Positions 36,898 through 46,494 of a stretch of DNA of 64,000 bases are shown here, piece after piece. Within the stretch, counting starts at the first letter, position 1. Each line of letters starts with the position of its first letter. This stretch comes from an uncultured Saprospiraceae bacterium (lineage in GTDB: Bacteria > Bacteroidota > Bacteroidia > Chitinophagales > Saprospiraceae): contig CALSOU010000004.1 in assembly GCA_943788055.1 (NCBI GenBank), forward strand, positions 186,001 through 250,000, in the 5' to 3' direction. The notes under the pieces were generated by a model. That model saw only the letters and a program-made list of their open reading frames with translations. It had not been told where the DNA came from and searched no databases. The position numbers and the translations under genes were made by a program.

Positions 36898-37458
36898 CTA
36901 GACACCTTCCGTATATAGATAGCTGTACTCAGGAATCTTTCCTTTTGTCGTGCGGAAGTAATCATCAATCATTTTAAGATCCTTCTCTCTATTTCCACTT
37001 AATGTGACTTCATCGGAAAAGTGCACAACTTTAGTTCCCCAGTCAAATTTTACGAAGAATAAAGGGACTTCTGCTTTTAGACATATGTAATAGAATCCAG
37101 TTTTGAGCTTGTCTACTTTTTTACGAGTACCTTCGGGAGCTATTTGAATCGTGAGAGCGTCTCGTTCTTTAAAAAGTTGAACTGTGGATTCGACAAAATT
37201 ATTTGATTTTGATCTGTCAACTGGGACACCTCCTAGCCACTTGAATATGAATCCAAATGGAGGCTTAAAAAGGGAGTCTTTAGCTAAGAAATTAATTGTT
37301 GCTTTGAGTTTGGTCCTCACTAGTATTCCTAGTAGAAAATCCCAATTAGAGGTATGAGGTATAACGATGAAAACCTTCTTTTTGGCATGATATGGGTAAT
37401 TTCCAGTAATTTCGAATCCCGATATTTTGAGAATAAGACCAGCCAATTTTGATAACAT
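36898..37458 (-). CDS. PlsC-like acyltransferase
   Basis: A 186-residue glycerolphosphate acyltransferase-family protein. The HX4D catalytic motif is HTSNWD (about residues 34-39), followed by GGVPVDRSKS (about 74-83) and APEGTRKK (about 106-113), the usual blocks I-III. It is shorter than typical PlsC (about 240) and lacks a long N-terminal membrane helix. It is likely involved in phospholipid or lipid-anchor acylation; the exact substrate is unknown. Confidence 0.85.
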   Translation of the reverse strand: MLSKLAGLILKISGFEITGNYPYHAKKKVFIVIPHTSNWDFLLGILVRTKLKATINFLAKDSLFKPPFGFIFKWLGGVPVDRSKSNNFVESTVQLFKERDALTIQIAPEGTRKKVDKLKTGFYYICLKAEVPLFFVKFDWGTKVVHFSDEVTLSGNREKDLKMIDDYFRTTKGKIPEYSYLYTEGV

Positions 37459-37632
37459 AGAAGTAGGTTTTGTCCTACAAGTTTAAAATAAATTCATGAC
37501 AAGGTAGGTTTGACTTTTTCGAGAATAGAACCAAAGGCAACTAGATGCTAAAAAAATCTTTCTAAATTTAATAGCTCAAATAAACCATTTACTAAAGAAG
37601 TAGTCATAACATTGACTGATTGAATAGATTGC

Positions 37633-38184
37633 ATGACAGATGAACAGATCATAGATTGTTTGCAAAATAGACAGCAAACAAATACCGCTTTTAGGATGCT
37701 TATGTCAAAGTATCAAGAACGGTTGTATTGGCATATTCGACGCTTAGTCGTAAGTCATGAAGATACTGATGATGTTTTGCAAAATACATTTATGAAAGTT
37801 TATAAAAATATTGCTTCGTTCAAGAGTGAATCGAAATTATATACATGGATGTATCGAATAGCCACTAATGAGAGCATGACTCACTTAAAGAAGAATCGTC
37901 GAAATTCTAAGCAAGAGGGTTTGGAAAGTCAAGAGGACTTTCTGAATAAGTTGGAAAGCGATGTAGGATTCAATGGAGATGTGATAACAAAAAATTTGCT
38001 TGCAGCTATTGCTATTTTACCTGAAAAGCAGCGTCTCGTTTTTCAATTGAAATACTTTGATGAATTAACTTACAAAGATATTTCTGAAATAGTTGGTACT
38101 TCCGAAGGGGGGCTGAAGGCATCGTACTATCACGCATCACAGAAAATTAGAGAACAACTAAAGCAAGTAGAATTTCTTGAGTGA
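37633..38184 (+). CDS. ECF-family RNA polymerase sigma factor
   Basis: A 183-residue group 4 sigma factor. Region 2 (about residues 22-92) includes YWHIRRLVVSHEDTDDVLQNTFMKVY and the promoter-melting TWMYRIATNES. Region 4 (about 120-178) has LPEKQRLVFQLKYFDELTYKDISEIVGTSEGGLKASYYHASQKI, the -35-binding helix-turn-helix. The next two genes encode a small membrane protein and a Spy-like periplasmic protein, a layout expected for an envelope-stress sigma with its own regulators. Confidence 0.93.
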   Translation: MTDEQIIDCLQNRQQTNTAFRMLMSKYQERLYWHIRRLVVSHEDTDDVLQNTFMKVYKNIASFKSESKLYTWMYRIATNESMTHLKKNRRNSKQEGLESQEDFLNKLESDVGFNGDVITKNLLAAIAILPEKQRLVFQLKYFDELTYKDISEIVGTSEGGLKASYYHASQKIREQLKQVEFLE

Positions 38185-38264
38185 TAAAAACTCTAATTAA
38201 GAGTAGAGTTTATTTTAAATTAATTGATAGCAAAAGAAAAGAAATAAAGATTAAAAATTTACAG

Positions 38265-38687
38265 ATGAAAGATAAAGGTCAAGAAATGGGACCATTGGAA
38301 GACTTAAAGTCTAAGATCAATGCAAAAAACGGAGTATGTAACCAACAGGGCTTTGCCTTGCCAGAAAACTATTTCGAAAAAATGCAAGCGGAAGTGCTTG
38401 ATAAGGTAAAATCCAAACCATACTCGAGCGTAGGCTCGATTCGAAAAATGTGGATTCCAGCTGCTGCAGCTTGTCTGCTGATTGCATCAATATTTTTCTT
38501 ACGGAATCAAGAAATTCATAGTTCCCGAACTGGCGCCTATGCAATGCAAGAGGAAGTAAGTTCAGAAGATGTATTTGATTACCTAATTGAAAATTCAGAG
38601 GTAGTTTCAGAGGATGTTTTATTGGAAATGAACGGAATAGAGGAAGTTATTGAGAGCTTGGAAGATGAGATATACTTTAATTTTTGA
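38265..38687 (+). CDS. Small single-pass membrane protein, probable anti-sigma partner
   Basis: A 140-residue protein when started at ATG 38265. A GTG at 38181, overlapping the sigma-factor stop, would add 28 unconserved-looking residues. The cytoplasmic N-terminus (LEDLKSKINAKNG ... LPENYFEKMQAEVLDKV) resembles the short cytosolic tails found beside ECF sigma genes in Bacteroidota. One transmembrane helix follows at about residues 61-80 (WIPAAAACLLIASIFFL), then an acidic extracytoplasmic tail. The anti-sigma role is inferred from position and topology. Confidence 0.65.
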   Translation: MKDKGQEMGPLEDLKSKINAKNGVCNQQGFALPENYFEKMQAEVLDKVKSKPYSSVGSIRKMWIPAAAACLLIASIFFLRNQEIHSSRTGAYAMQEEVSSEDVFDYLIENSEVVSEDVLLEMNGIEEVIESLEDEIYFNF

Positions 38688-38737
38688 TACTTGATTATTG
38701 AAATAAAAATTTACAAACAAATTATAATTATAAAAAG

Positions 38738-39214
38738 ATGATACATAGATCAATATTGACCTTCATGTTATTTGCAGGATTTGTAGGAATTACCTTTGCA
38801 CAACCCAACGATCGTAGGGAAGTAATGAAAGAGAAGATTAAATCGATAAAAATAGCATTCTTAACATCTGAATTGGAGTTGACACCCGAAGAAAGTAAAA
38901 CTTTTTGGCCTCTCTATGAAGCTCATGAGAACCAAATAGAAGCTTTGCGCAAAGATATACGAACCGGTAATTCAGATCAAGATTTGAATGATGAAGAAGC
39001 TAGACAATTACTTAATAAGCATTTTGACATGGAAAAGGAGAAGTTGAAGCTCGAGGAAGCTTTTGTTGCAGAAATGATTCCTATAATCGGTCCTCAACGA
39101 GTCATTCGGATGAAGAAGAGTGACGAAAAATTTAACAGAAAGCTCCTTGAACGCACTCGAGAAAACCGCTCAGGAAATGCTCGACAGAGAGGTCGATCAG
39201 GAGGCAGATTTTAA
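38738..39214 (+). CDS. Spy/CpxP-like periplasmic protein
   Basis: A 158-residue protein with a signal peptide (about residues 1-21, ending in FAQ), helical charged body and LTPEESKTFWPLYEAHE (about 48-64), the helical motif shared by LTXXQ-type Spy-like sensors of Bacteroidota. The tail is basic (RENRSGNARQRGRSGGRF). It is third in the sigma-membrane protein-Spy-like row and is likely to monitor or buffer envelope stress. It converges with pyrD 2 bases away. Confidence 0.75.
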   Translation: MIHRSILTFMLFAGFVGITFAQPNDRREVMKEKIKSIKIAFLTSELELTPEESKTFWPLYEAHENQIEALRKDIRTGNSDQDLNDEEARQLLNKHFDMEKEKLKLEEAFVAEMIPIIGPQRVIRMKKSDEKFNRKLLERTRENRSGNARQRGRSGGRF

Positions 39215-39216
39215 GC

Positions 39217-40251
39217 CTACTTAAGTATCGACCGATTTATATCACGGACTATTGTCGGCCCGTAATAGACCATACCACTATAGATTTGAATTAGGGAAGC
39301 ACCTGCATTAAGTTTTGCCTTTGCAGCTTCTGGACTATCTATTCCGCCTACTCCGACAATCGGGAAAGAACCTCCGCTTTTTGTATGAAGGTATTTAATT
39401 ATTTCAGTACTACGTTCTTTTACAGGTGTGCCACTAAGTCCGCCAGCGCCGATTGAATTGATAAGCTCTGAAGAAGTATTTAAACCATCTCTTGAAATAG
39501 TCGTATTAGTGGCGATGATGCCATCAATCTTTGTTGATGCTACAATTTCAATAATATCATCAAGCTGTGAGCTTGTTAGGTCTGGTGCAATCTTAAGAAG
39601 AATTGGTTTCCGAGATTCTTTCTGATTGTTAAGTTTTTGAAGTGTGTTCAGGAGATGAGTTAAAGGTTCTTTATCCTGAAGATCTCGAAGGTTTGGTGTG
39701 TTCGGAGAAGAAACATTAACGACGAAATAGTCTACATAAGCGAAGAGTTTCTCAAAACAAATAACATAGTCGTCAACCGCTTTTTCATTGGGTGTTATTT
39801 TGTTTTTTCCAATATTACCACCGATTATATAATTACGTTTTTGGTTTTCTTGTTTTTTTAACCTTTCGACGAGCGCGTCAACGCCCTCATTGTTGAAACC
39901 CATTCTATTGATTAAGCCTTTGTCTTTAGGTAATCTAAATAGTCTAGGTTGCGGATTCCCATCTTGACCCAAAGGAGTTACAGTTCCAATTTCGACAAAA
40001 CCAAAACCTAATTGCGCCATTGGATGATAGTACTTGCCGTCCTTGTCAAAACCAGCTGCTAAACCCACGGGATTTGAGAACTTTAAACCAAAAAGCTCTT
40101 TTTCTAGAGACTTACTTTCAACTCGAAGGTTTTTTCGAACTATGCTCGATAAAAGTGGTATAGCTAAAATGAATTTCCATAGGCTTACCGTGATGTGATG
40201 TGCCTTTTCTGGAGAAATAAGAAAAATGAGTGGTTTGAAAATCGAATACAA
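39217..40251 (-). CDS. pyrD: Dihydroorotate dehydrogenase (quinone), class 2
   Basis: Oxidises dihydroorotate to orotate with FMN, passing electrons to quinone in pyrimidine synthesis. The start is uncertain: TTG at 40251 gives 344 residues beginning with a [18 protein letters not shown] membrane-association helix, which matches the family; the frame is open to another TTG at 40296. Conserved segments are [46 protein letters not shown] (with the class 2 catalytic Ser) and [11 protein letters not shown]. It follows nadC on the same strand. Confidence 0.94.
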   Translation of the reverse strand: MYSIFKPLIFLISPEKAHHITVSLWKFILAIPLLSSIVRKNLRVESKSLEKELFGLKFSNPVGLAAGFDKDGKYYHPMAQLGFGFVEIGTVTPLGQDGNPQPRLFRLPKDKGLINRMGFNNEGVDALVERLKKQENQKRNYIIGGNIGKNKITPNEKAVDDYVICFEKLFAYVDYFVVNVSSPNTPNLRDLQDKEPLTHLLNTLQKLNNQKESRKPILLKIAPDLTSSQLDDIIEIVASTKIDGIIATNTTISRDGLNTSSELINSIGAGGLSGTPVKERSTEIIKYLHTKSGGSFPIVGVGGIDSPEAAKAKLNAGASLIQIYSGMVYYGPTIVRDINRSILK

Positions 40252-40323
40252 TGCCTTGAGTTTATTTTTTTGACTATTTGGGCGAGCGAAGCGCAAGCCC
40301 TTTTTTTCTAATTTACTTTGAAT

Positions 40324-41181
40324 TTAATCTTGTATCACCTTCAAGCTAAGGTCCAATTGACCTGCACTATGTGTCAGCGCACCAGACGAAATATAATTGA
40401 CTCCCGTTTTTGCAATATTTCTCACAGTATCCAGAGTAACGTTGCCTGAAGCCTCAACCTCATATTCGCCGTTAATTATTTGGACAGCCTCTATCATAAT
40501 AGGAAGTTCAAAGTTATCTAACATGATTCTAGTAACTCCTCCGACTTCCAAAACTTGATGCAATTCGCCTAGATTTCTAACTTCAACCGTAATACCTAAT
40601 TTGAGTTTGTTTTCGTCTAGATAGTCGAGTACATTTTTGATTGCTTGCCCCACCGTTCCACATGCATCAATGTGGTTATCCTTTATCATTATCCAATCAT
40701 ACAATCCATCTCGGTAGTTGTAACAGCCGCCGTTACGTACAGCAAACTTTTCAAGAAATCTCATTCTAGGAGTAGTCTTCCGTGTGTCTAAAATTTTAAC
40801 AGGAAGATCTTCCACTTCAAACGCAAACCGATTGCTCATAGTAGAGATGCCGCTCAGTCGTTGTATCGTATTGAGAACTAATCGTTCTGTTTTTAGCAAC
40901 GCTTGTGCATTCATTTCGATAGTAAAAGCAATGTCGCCATATTGAACTTCTTCGCCGTCAGCGATCAATTCTGTGAAAACTGCTGTAGGATCTATACGTT
41001 CAAAAATGTATTTCGCGATAGATACACCGCAAATGATTCCGTCATCTTTAACTATTAATCTTGCATCATCTCTTTTGCCTTTCGGAATGCAAGCTTGAGA
41101 AGTGTGATCACCGTCACCGACATCCTCGCGCATTGCTTCATCAATGTAACGATCTAGCTCTTCTAGATTAACCTGTTTCAT
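40324..41181 (-). CDS. nadC: Nicotinate-nucleotide pyrophosphorylase (carboxylating)
   Basis: Converts quinolinate and PRPP to nicotinate mononucleotide in NAD synthesis. The 285 residues contain EDVGDGDHTS near the start, LNTIQRLSGIST (about 102-113), LDTRKTTPRMRFLEKFAVRNGG (about 130-151) with substrate-binding basic residues, MIKDNHI and the phosphate-binding SGALTHSA end. It is upstream of pyrD in a likely two-gene unit. No nadA or nadB is nearby. Confidence 0.96.
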   Translation of the reverse strand: MKQVNLEELDRYIDEAMREDVGDGDHTSQACIPKGKRDDARLIVKDDGIICGVSIAKYIFERIDPTAVFTELIADGEEVQYGDIAFTIEMNAQALLKTERLVLNTIQRLSGISTMSNRFAFEVEDLPVKILDTRKTTPRMRFLEKFAVRNGGCYNYRDGLYDWIMIKDNHIDACGTVGQAIKNVLDYLDENKLKLGITVEVRNLGELHQVLEVGGVTRIMLDNFELPIMIEAVQIINGEYEVEASGNVTLDTVRNIAKTGVNYISSGALTHSAGQLDLSLKVIQD

Positions 41182-41464
41182 GTTGTTTTAATTTGACTTT
41201 TGCAAAAGACATTCAAGTGAAAAGTTCTATATGTATCTATTTATAAAACAGTCTCTCGCAAGTGAAACAAATGTAATTTTACAAAGTAAATATAAATTAA
41301 GAGTTTCGAAGTGGATATGGAGCGAAATGTCTTGGAAAAAAGTGAATCAGTACAATAGAATTTGCTCATATTTCTTAGCTTTTGCTTAATTTTAAAAGCA
41401 ATCTTCTTAAATTATAGATAATTTCGTTTGATCAGCTTGTGAAATCTGCATTTTAAACTTCCTA

Positions 41465-42178
41465 ATGAACATGTCTATGAATTTGACTAACATAAAAGCA
41501 ATACGAGGGTTATTACATCTTTTTTATCCCAAATTGTGTGTTGCTTGCGAAGATGAAGTGCCGGTGGAAGGAGAGGTCTTCTGTTTAATGTGTCAACAAG
41601 CTCTCTATTATACAGATCAAAGCAGCAAACGAAATAATGAATTTGAAGCGCATTTCTTAGGTAGAATACCTTTAGAGCGAGGAGCGGCAATGTTTTACTA
41701 TAGAAAGGATACTCCGATTCAGTCCATAATGCATGCATTGAAGTATGCAAAAAAGGCCGATGTTGGTTCGAAATTGGGAGCGGAGTTTGGAAAGAGATTG
41801 AAGAGAGAAGGGTTTATGAATGGAATTACAGCGATAGTGCCTGTTCCTTTGACTTGGAGAAAGCAGAAGGCAAGAGGTTACAATCAAGCAGAGATTCTAG
41901 CCAAAGCAATTTCAATAAGTACAGGAGTCCCATGTTTCGGCGATTTCTTCATCAAGACACACGAGACTGAAAGTCAGACAAGTAAATCAAGGCAAGAGCG
42001 TGTAGAAAATGTAGCTCAGGCATTCGAGATTAATGAGTCATATAAACTGGAAGAAGACCACATTTTGTTGGTTGATGATGTCTTAACAACGGGAGCGACT
42101 CTTGAGGCTTGCGCCAAAAAGCTCAACTTGGATAATGTGAAGGTTTCTATGGTCACCTTAGCAATTGGACGAATCTAA
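41465..42178 (+). CDS. comF: ComF family phosphoribosyltransferase-like protein
   Basis: A 237-residue ComF-type protein, linked in transforming bacteria to single-stranded DNA uptake. Four N-terminal cysteines (CVACED and FCLMC, about residues 24-42) form a zinc knuckle. The phosphoribosyltransferase fold ends in ILLVDDVLTTGATLEAC (about 199-215), the PRPP-binding loop. An earlier VPVPLTWRKQKARGYNQAEILAKAI block is typical. The upstream 283-base gap shows nothing notable. Confidence 0.88.
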   Translation: MNMSMNLTNIKAIRGLLHLFYPKLCVACEDEVPVEGEVFCLMCQQALYYTDQSSKRNNEFEAHFLGRIPLERGAAMFYYRKDTPIQSIMHALKYAKKADVGSKLGAEFGKRLKREGFMNGITAIVPVPLTWRKQKARGYNQAEILAKAISISTGVPCFGDFFIKTHETESQTSKSRQERVENVAQAFEINESYKLEEDHILLVDDVLTTGATLEACAKKLNLDNVKVSMVTLAIGRI

Positions 42179-42267
42179 AATTGAAATCATAGGCTTGCGC
42201 CCAAAAATAAGGCTTAACCGCGACTGTTAAATTTGAGAGTAAGTCTAATAATAGGGAATCATAACGG

Positions 42268-42447
42268 CTTGCAGATACTTTAGATAATGGACAATTATTT
42301 CAGCAGAATAGTCAAGAAGGCATATATGTTAAGTTAGAAGGTGCAAATAAGAATAAGGTTATTCAGATTTTTAAAACTTATGCAATGCTTGATTCTACTA
42401 CTTTAGTACTTGATGATCCTGTAAATCTGTATTATTTGCTTGAATAA
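42268..42447 (+). pseudogene. Possible C-terminal remnant of an unknown gene
   Basis: A frame of 59 codons with no start codon reads protein-like (LADTLDNGQLFQQNSQEG ... TTLVLDDPVNLYYLLE) and is preceded by an in-frame TAA. Its composition fits a coding remnant more than random AT-rich sequence, but I cannot name a family. The surrounding gap 42179-42554 otherwise holds only a terminator. Confidence 0.3.
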
Positions 42448-42458
42448 GAGTGACTTAC

Positions 42459-42501
42459 ATGACTTGTGCAATAAATAAACTCTTTTACAAGTCATTTTTT
42501 T
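42459..42501 (+). terminator. Hairpin terminator downstream of comF and the remnant
   Basis: ATGACTTGT (42459-42467) pairs with ACAAGTCAT (42487-42495), followed by a T run ending at 42501. The loop is 19 bases. Confidence 0.65.
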
Positions 42502-42554
42502 CAACACAAAAAGTAAAATCCGCAACCAAAAACCACCCGCACATTTCCAGTCAT

Positions 42555-45500
42555 CTACCTCTTTACAACTTTTTGATAACTCAATTCACCTTCTACTACA
42601 ATTGCAGCCATATAGACTCCGCTTGCTAAATAACCAAAGTCCAATTCGATTAAATTTTGACCGGCTTGTAGCGCTGTTTCCAACTTACCACCAACCCTTT
42701 GTCCTACTACATTGACTAGGTAAATTTCAACGTCATTTTGAGAAAATGACTCCCACTCCAAGTAAAGAGTTTCATTAAATGGATTAGGATAAAGTCGCCA
42801 AGCTGTGGCGATTTCGAAATCGATATCTAGAATAGTCTGATTAAGTGAAATTGTACAACCATTCGCATCAATTACTTCTATTTCGTAACTACCATTTGGT
42901 AAACTGGTAAACGTACCCTCATCTTGCCATTCCCCATTATTTAGACGATATAGATATGGAGCGGTTCCTCCTTCCACTTCAACAAACAAGTCAGTTAGAT
43001 TATCCATGTTGATGCTCTCTTGTATGTCTACTATACTTAATAGTTCTGGAGAGCTAATCTCAAGCGTGTCGTAGATAACACAAGATGCTGTATCTTCTAT
43101 TTCGAACGGATAGATTCCTGGACCTAAATTCTCAAACAATCCATTGTTATTTGATTTGCCATTAAAGGTAAAAATGAATGCTCCTGTATCTTCGGTTTCA
43201 AACTGCACACTTCCGTCCATTGCATCAAAGCAGCTAATATTGTTTAACTCACTAATGCTGTACGAGAATGCATCGCTTTGTCCAATAGTGAATTGAACTA
43301 CATTAGTACATGCTGTAGCATCAGTAATACTTAGTGCGTAATTTCCTGCATTAAAATTTTGGAAATATCCACTTGTATTTTCAATTTGTCCAACTGCATA
43401 ACTATAGGGAGGTACACCAGTAGTTGCTTGAACTTGAATATCTCCTCTGATGCTTCCGTCACAATTTGCATCTGATTGCTCTAGTATTTCCCATTGAATT
43501 GCTTCCTCGTCAAATACCTCGACTAATTCGCTAGCAGTACAACCATTTTCATCCTCAACTAGTATTGTGTAGATACCAGACGAAAGCATATTAGCCTCAG
43601 CCTCTTGACCACCTTCATCAACTATGATAATATCAATAGATCCTTCTGCATTTTCTACGCTGGTAATTTCAATTTGACCATCTGAAGCTCCAAAGCAGTT
43701 CGTTGAATCAATCTCGATTCCTATTAACTGAATCTGAGGAATATTAAGAACTTCATACTCGGTTTCAAGTGTACAGCCTGCTTCATCTGTAATTGTAAAA
43801 GTGTAATTGCCGACTGCAAGACCTCCAAAAAAACCAGACTCATTTTCTTCGCCATTGCCGCTAAAAATAAATCCACCAGTACCTCCCGTTGCAGAAAGAT
43901 TAATCGCAGCATCACTTCCATCGTGACAACTAATGGCGGTAGATTCTGATTCTATTTGAATCGGCAGGTTTTCTTCAAGATTAAGCAATATTTCAGTTAT
44001 ACAACCACTGTCGTCAGTTGCAGTGACCGTGTAATTACCAGCACTCAGATTAGTAAATAAGCCGCTTTGCTGATAATTCAAACCATCGATACTATAACTT
44101 ACCATTCCTTCGCCGTTTGTAGCGCTAACAGCTATTGATCCACTATTTTCCCCTGCACATAGGACAGTTTCAATCATTTCTATCTCTAAAATGAGTGCTG
44201 ATTCTTCGGTTAATGTCCATTCCTCGCTTGTTATACAACCATTTATATCACTAGTGATTATTTGATAGGTGCCACTCGTTAGATCATTAAATATACCTGT
44301 GCTATTCGATTCACCTGTTTGGGAAAGTAAATAAGTATATGGTGCAACACCATTTTGTGCTTCGACAGAAATACTTCCACTTTCTGAATTACCACAACTA
44401 GGGCTTTCGATACTCAATTCACTAAGTGAAACTACATAACCCTGATTTATAGTAAATGTAGTTTGACTCAAGCAATTGTTGGCATCTAGGATTTCAGCGG
44501 TGTAGTCACCAGCATCCAATAGTTCAAAAGTGGGGTTGGCCCCAAATGGACTGCCGTTGATCGAATATGCATAGGGTTGAGTGCCTCCTTCTGCTCCTAA
44601 AGTAACACTCCCCAAATCTACGCCCGAACATGTTATAGATTCGATATTTTCAATAAATCCTGTTAGAAGGTCTGGTTGCGATATTTCAAATGAATTGAAT
44701 CCTATACATCCTAAGGCATCGACTGCCTGAATATCATAATCTCCGGCAGGTAGATTTATAATAGCATTATTGCTTATTGGATTTCCATTAAGAAGCACTT
44801 GGTATCCAGGGGTCCCTCCAAATACAGTGAAATCGACACCACCATTTGGTTCTCCAAAACATGATACTTCTACAACCTCATCAACAGTTATAAGTACCGG
44901 AAGAGGTTCAGTGATTTCGTATTGAATTGTCTTTTCGCAAAACTCCGAATCCATGATTATGGAAGTATAATTACCAGTTGCTAGATTCGATATCAAATAT
45001 TGATTTCCAGAAGCGGCTTGACCATCTACAAAATATGGTGGAATACCACCATCTAATTGAAGAATTACCGATCCTTGGCTAAATCCTGAACAGGGATTGT
45101 TTTGTATGGAGTTGACCGATACAAGTAGCTCTTCATTTGAACTTATAAGAACGCTGATACTTGCAGTGTTACCGTTATCATCGGTAACCTCAACGTCATA
45201 GCTTCCGCTAAGAAGTTGATTGAAGACTCCACTTCCTTGACTAGCTCCGTTATTTATTGAATAACTATAAGGTGGGACTCCACCTCCAGCGGCAACTTCT
45301 AAGGATCCTGTAGCCTCTCCAAAACAAGTAACATCAGTAGAAGTTATTAACTCAATTGTAAGCGCAACCACATTGTTGCAGAGTGTACTTGCTGCATTAA
45401 GTAGAGATGATCTAGAAGTATTTAATATGGTTTGCATGTAATCTCCCTGCTGTACTGAGAATGCATTCATGCAGTTGTCATTTACATAGTCCATATAATT

Positions 45501-46334
45501 CATGAACATATCGTTACTACCACATGATTGCTGCGGATGAGTAGGACATCCAAAATATTCATCGTCTTGCAAAGGGGTATCTGCGAAACCATCATCACTA
45601 TTACATCCATTGTTTCGCCAGATATGAAGCAAGCCGAGATAGTGACCGATTTCATGTGTAACAGTTCTCCCAAGATCATATGGATTATTCGTTGCAAAAC
45701 CAGGTCCACCGAAAGATCCAGCAGCGCAAACAACTCCATCCAAAGTAGCGTTTGGTAGGTTCGTTGTAGATGGAAGGTATGCCCAACCTAGTATTCCTCC
45801 AAGATTCGGAGCAGACCAGATGTTTAAATAGTCATTGCGATTCCATCCAGTCGCTGACTTGATGGAAAACTCATTACTATTCATATTTTGAGTTGTTGAA
45901 TAACGTGTTATTCCATCAGTCGGATTCCCATTTGGATCAACTGATGCGAGACAGAATTCTATTTCTGAATCACCGGCAGCAAATTCACTAGGTGTATTAC
46001 TTGAATCACTGTTCAGTCTCCTGAAATCTTCATTCATGACATCTATCTGAGATTGTACATGTTCGACACTGAAATTTGTGCCTGTTCCAATCGCTTGTCC
46101 CGGGTTATGAACCAGAATAACATGTACGGGTATAGTGATAATAGTTGAACTTGATTTCTGAGCACCATTGCCATTGAATTCTTGAATACTCTTTTCCACA
46201 CTTTTTAAAAATGCGGGGTAGTTCTCGTAAGCCGCGGGAGCTTTTTCGTCGATACTACATCTTATAGTAGTTTGTGAATATATATTTTGTAATAGGCCAA
46301 CGAATATCACTAGTGTAAAAAGGTACTTAAACAT
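42555..46334 (-). CDS. Secreted M43-type metalloprotease with SprB repeats and T9SS signal
   Basis: A 1259-residue exported protein. A signal peptide covers about residues 1-20. The protease domain (about 65-340) has the zinc motif HEIGHYLGLLH (His227, Glu228, His231, His237) and the Met-turn MNYMDYVNDNCMNAFS, as in pappalysin-like M43 enzymes. About ten to eleven SprB-like repeats of 75-85 residues follow, each with C-F/S-G-x-x-x-G-S, G-G-x-x-P-Y-x-Y and G-x-Y-x-x-x-V-x-D-x-x-G-C. The C-terminus (LYPNPFNETLYLEWE ... GVYMAAIVVEGELSYQKVVKR) is a type A T9SS sorting domain. Surface attachment is inferred. Confidence 0.92.
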   Translation of the reverse strand: MFKYLFTLVIFVGLLQNIYSQTTIRCSIDEKAPAAYENYPAFLKSVEKSIQEFNGNGAQKSSSTIITIPVHVILVHNPGQAIGTGTNFSVEHVQSQIDVMNEDFRRLNSDSSNTPSEFAAGDSEIEFCLASVDPNGNPTDGITRYSTTQNMNSNEFSIKSATGWNRNDYLNIWSAPNLGGILGWAYLPSTTNLPNATLDGVVCAAGSFGGPGFATNNPYDLGRTVTHEIGHYLGLLHIWRNNGCNSDDGFADTPLQDDEYFGCPTHPQQSCGSNDMFMNYMDYVNDNCMNAFSVQQGDYMQTILNTSRSSLLNAASTLCNNVVALTIELITSTDVTCFGEATGSLEVAAGGGVPPYSYSINNGASQGSGVFNQLLSGSYDVEVTDDNGNTASISVLISSNEELLVSVNSIQNNPCSGFSQGSVILQLDGGIPPYFVDGQAASGNQYLISNLATGNYTSIIMDSEFCEKTIQYEITEPLPVLITVDEVVEVSCFGEPNGGVDFTVFGGTPGYQVLLNGNPISNNAIINLPAGDYDIQAVDALGCIGFNSFEISQPDLLTGFIENIESITCSGVDLGSVTLGAEGGTQPYAYSINGSPFGANPTFELLDAGDYTAEILDANNCLSQTTFTINQGYVVSLSELSIESPSCGNSESGSISVEAQNGVAPYTYLLSQTGESNSTGIFNDLTSGTYQIITSDINGCITSEEWTLTEESALILEIEMIETVLCAGENSGSIAVSATNGEGMVSYSIDGLNYQQSGLFTNLSAGNYTVTATDDSGCITEILLNLEENLPIQIESESTAISCHDGSDAAINLSATGGTGGFIFSGNGEENESGFFGGLAVGNYTFTITDEAGCTLETEYEVLNIPQIQLIGIEIDSTNCFGASDGQIEITSVENAEGSIDIIIVDEGGQEAEANMLSSGIYTILVEDENGCTASELVEVFDEEAIQWEILEQSDANCDGSIRGDIQVQATTGVPPYSYAVGQIENTSGYFQNFNAGNYALSITDATACTNVVQFTIGQSDAFSYSISELNNISCFDAMDGSVQFETEDTGAFIFTFNGKSNNNGLFENLGPGIYPFEIEDTASCVIYDTLEISSPELLSIVDIQESINMDNLTDLFVEVEGGTAPYLYRLNNGEWQDEGTFTSLPNGSYEIEVIDANGCTISLNQTILDIDFEIATAWRLYPNPFNETLYLEWESFSQNDVEIYLVNVVGQRVGGKLETALQAGQNLIELDFGYLASGVYMAAIVVEGELSYQKVVKR

Positions 46335-46400
46335 GTAGTTACAATTATGAAGTAATAAAAAAAGGAGCGCTGTTAGTGAGTTAGGATTTCAAAAGAATCG

Positions 46401-46430
46401 CAAAATAAAAAAAATGAATATATGAGTCAA
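46401..46430 (-). promoter_or_regulatory. Candidate promoter of the M43 protease gene
   Basis: On the minus strand a TTG (46430-46428) is followed after 19 bases by TTATTTTG (46408-46401), one mismatch from TAnnTTTG. It lies 67 bases upstream of the start codon. Confidence 0.45.
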
Positions 46431-46494
46431 TACATAGTTTGCCTTTAACTGTCGATTGTCGCTTATTCTTGATTTGTTTCGACACAATTCTTTA

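Noticed and set aside
38181-38264. Upstream GTG start for the membrane partner of the sigma factor
   Set aside because: It would add 28 basic residues not seen in similar short anti-sigma-like proteins; ATG 38265 is preferred, though coupling at the GTG cannot be excluded.
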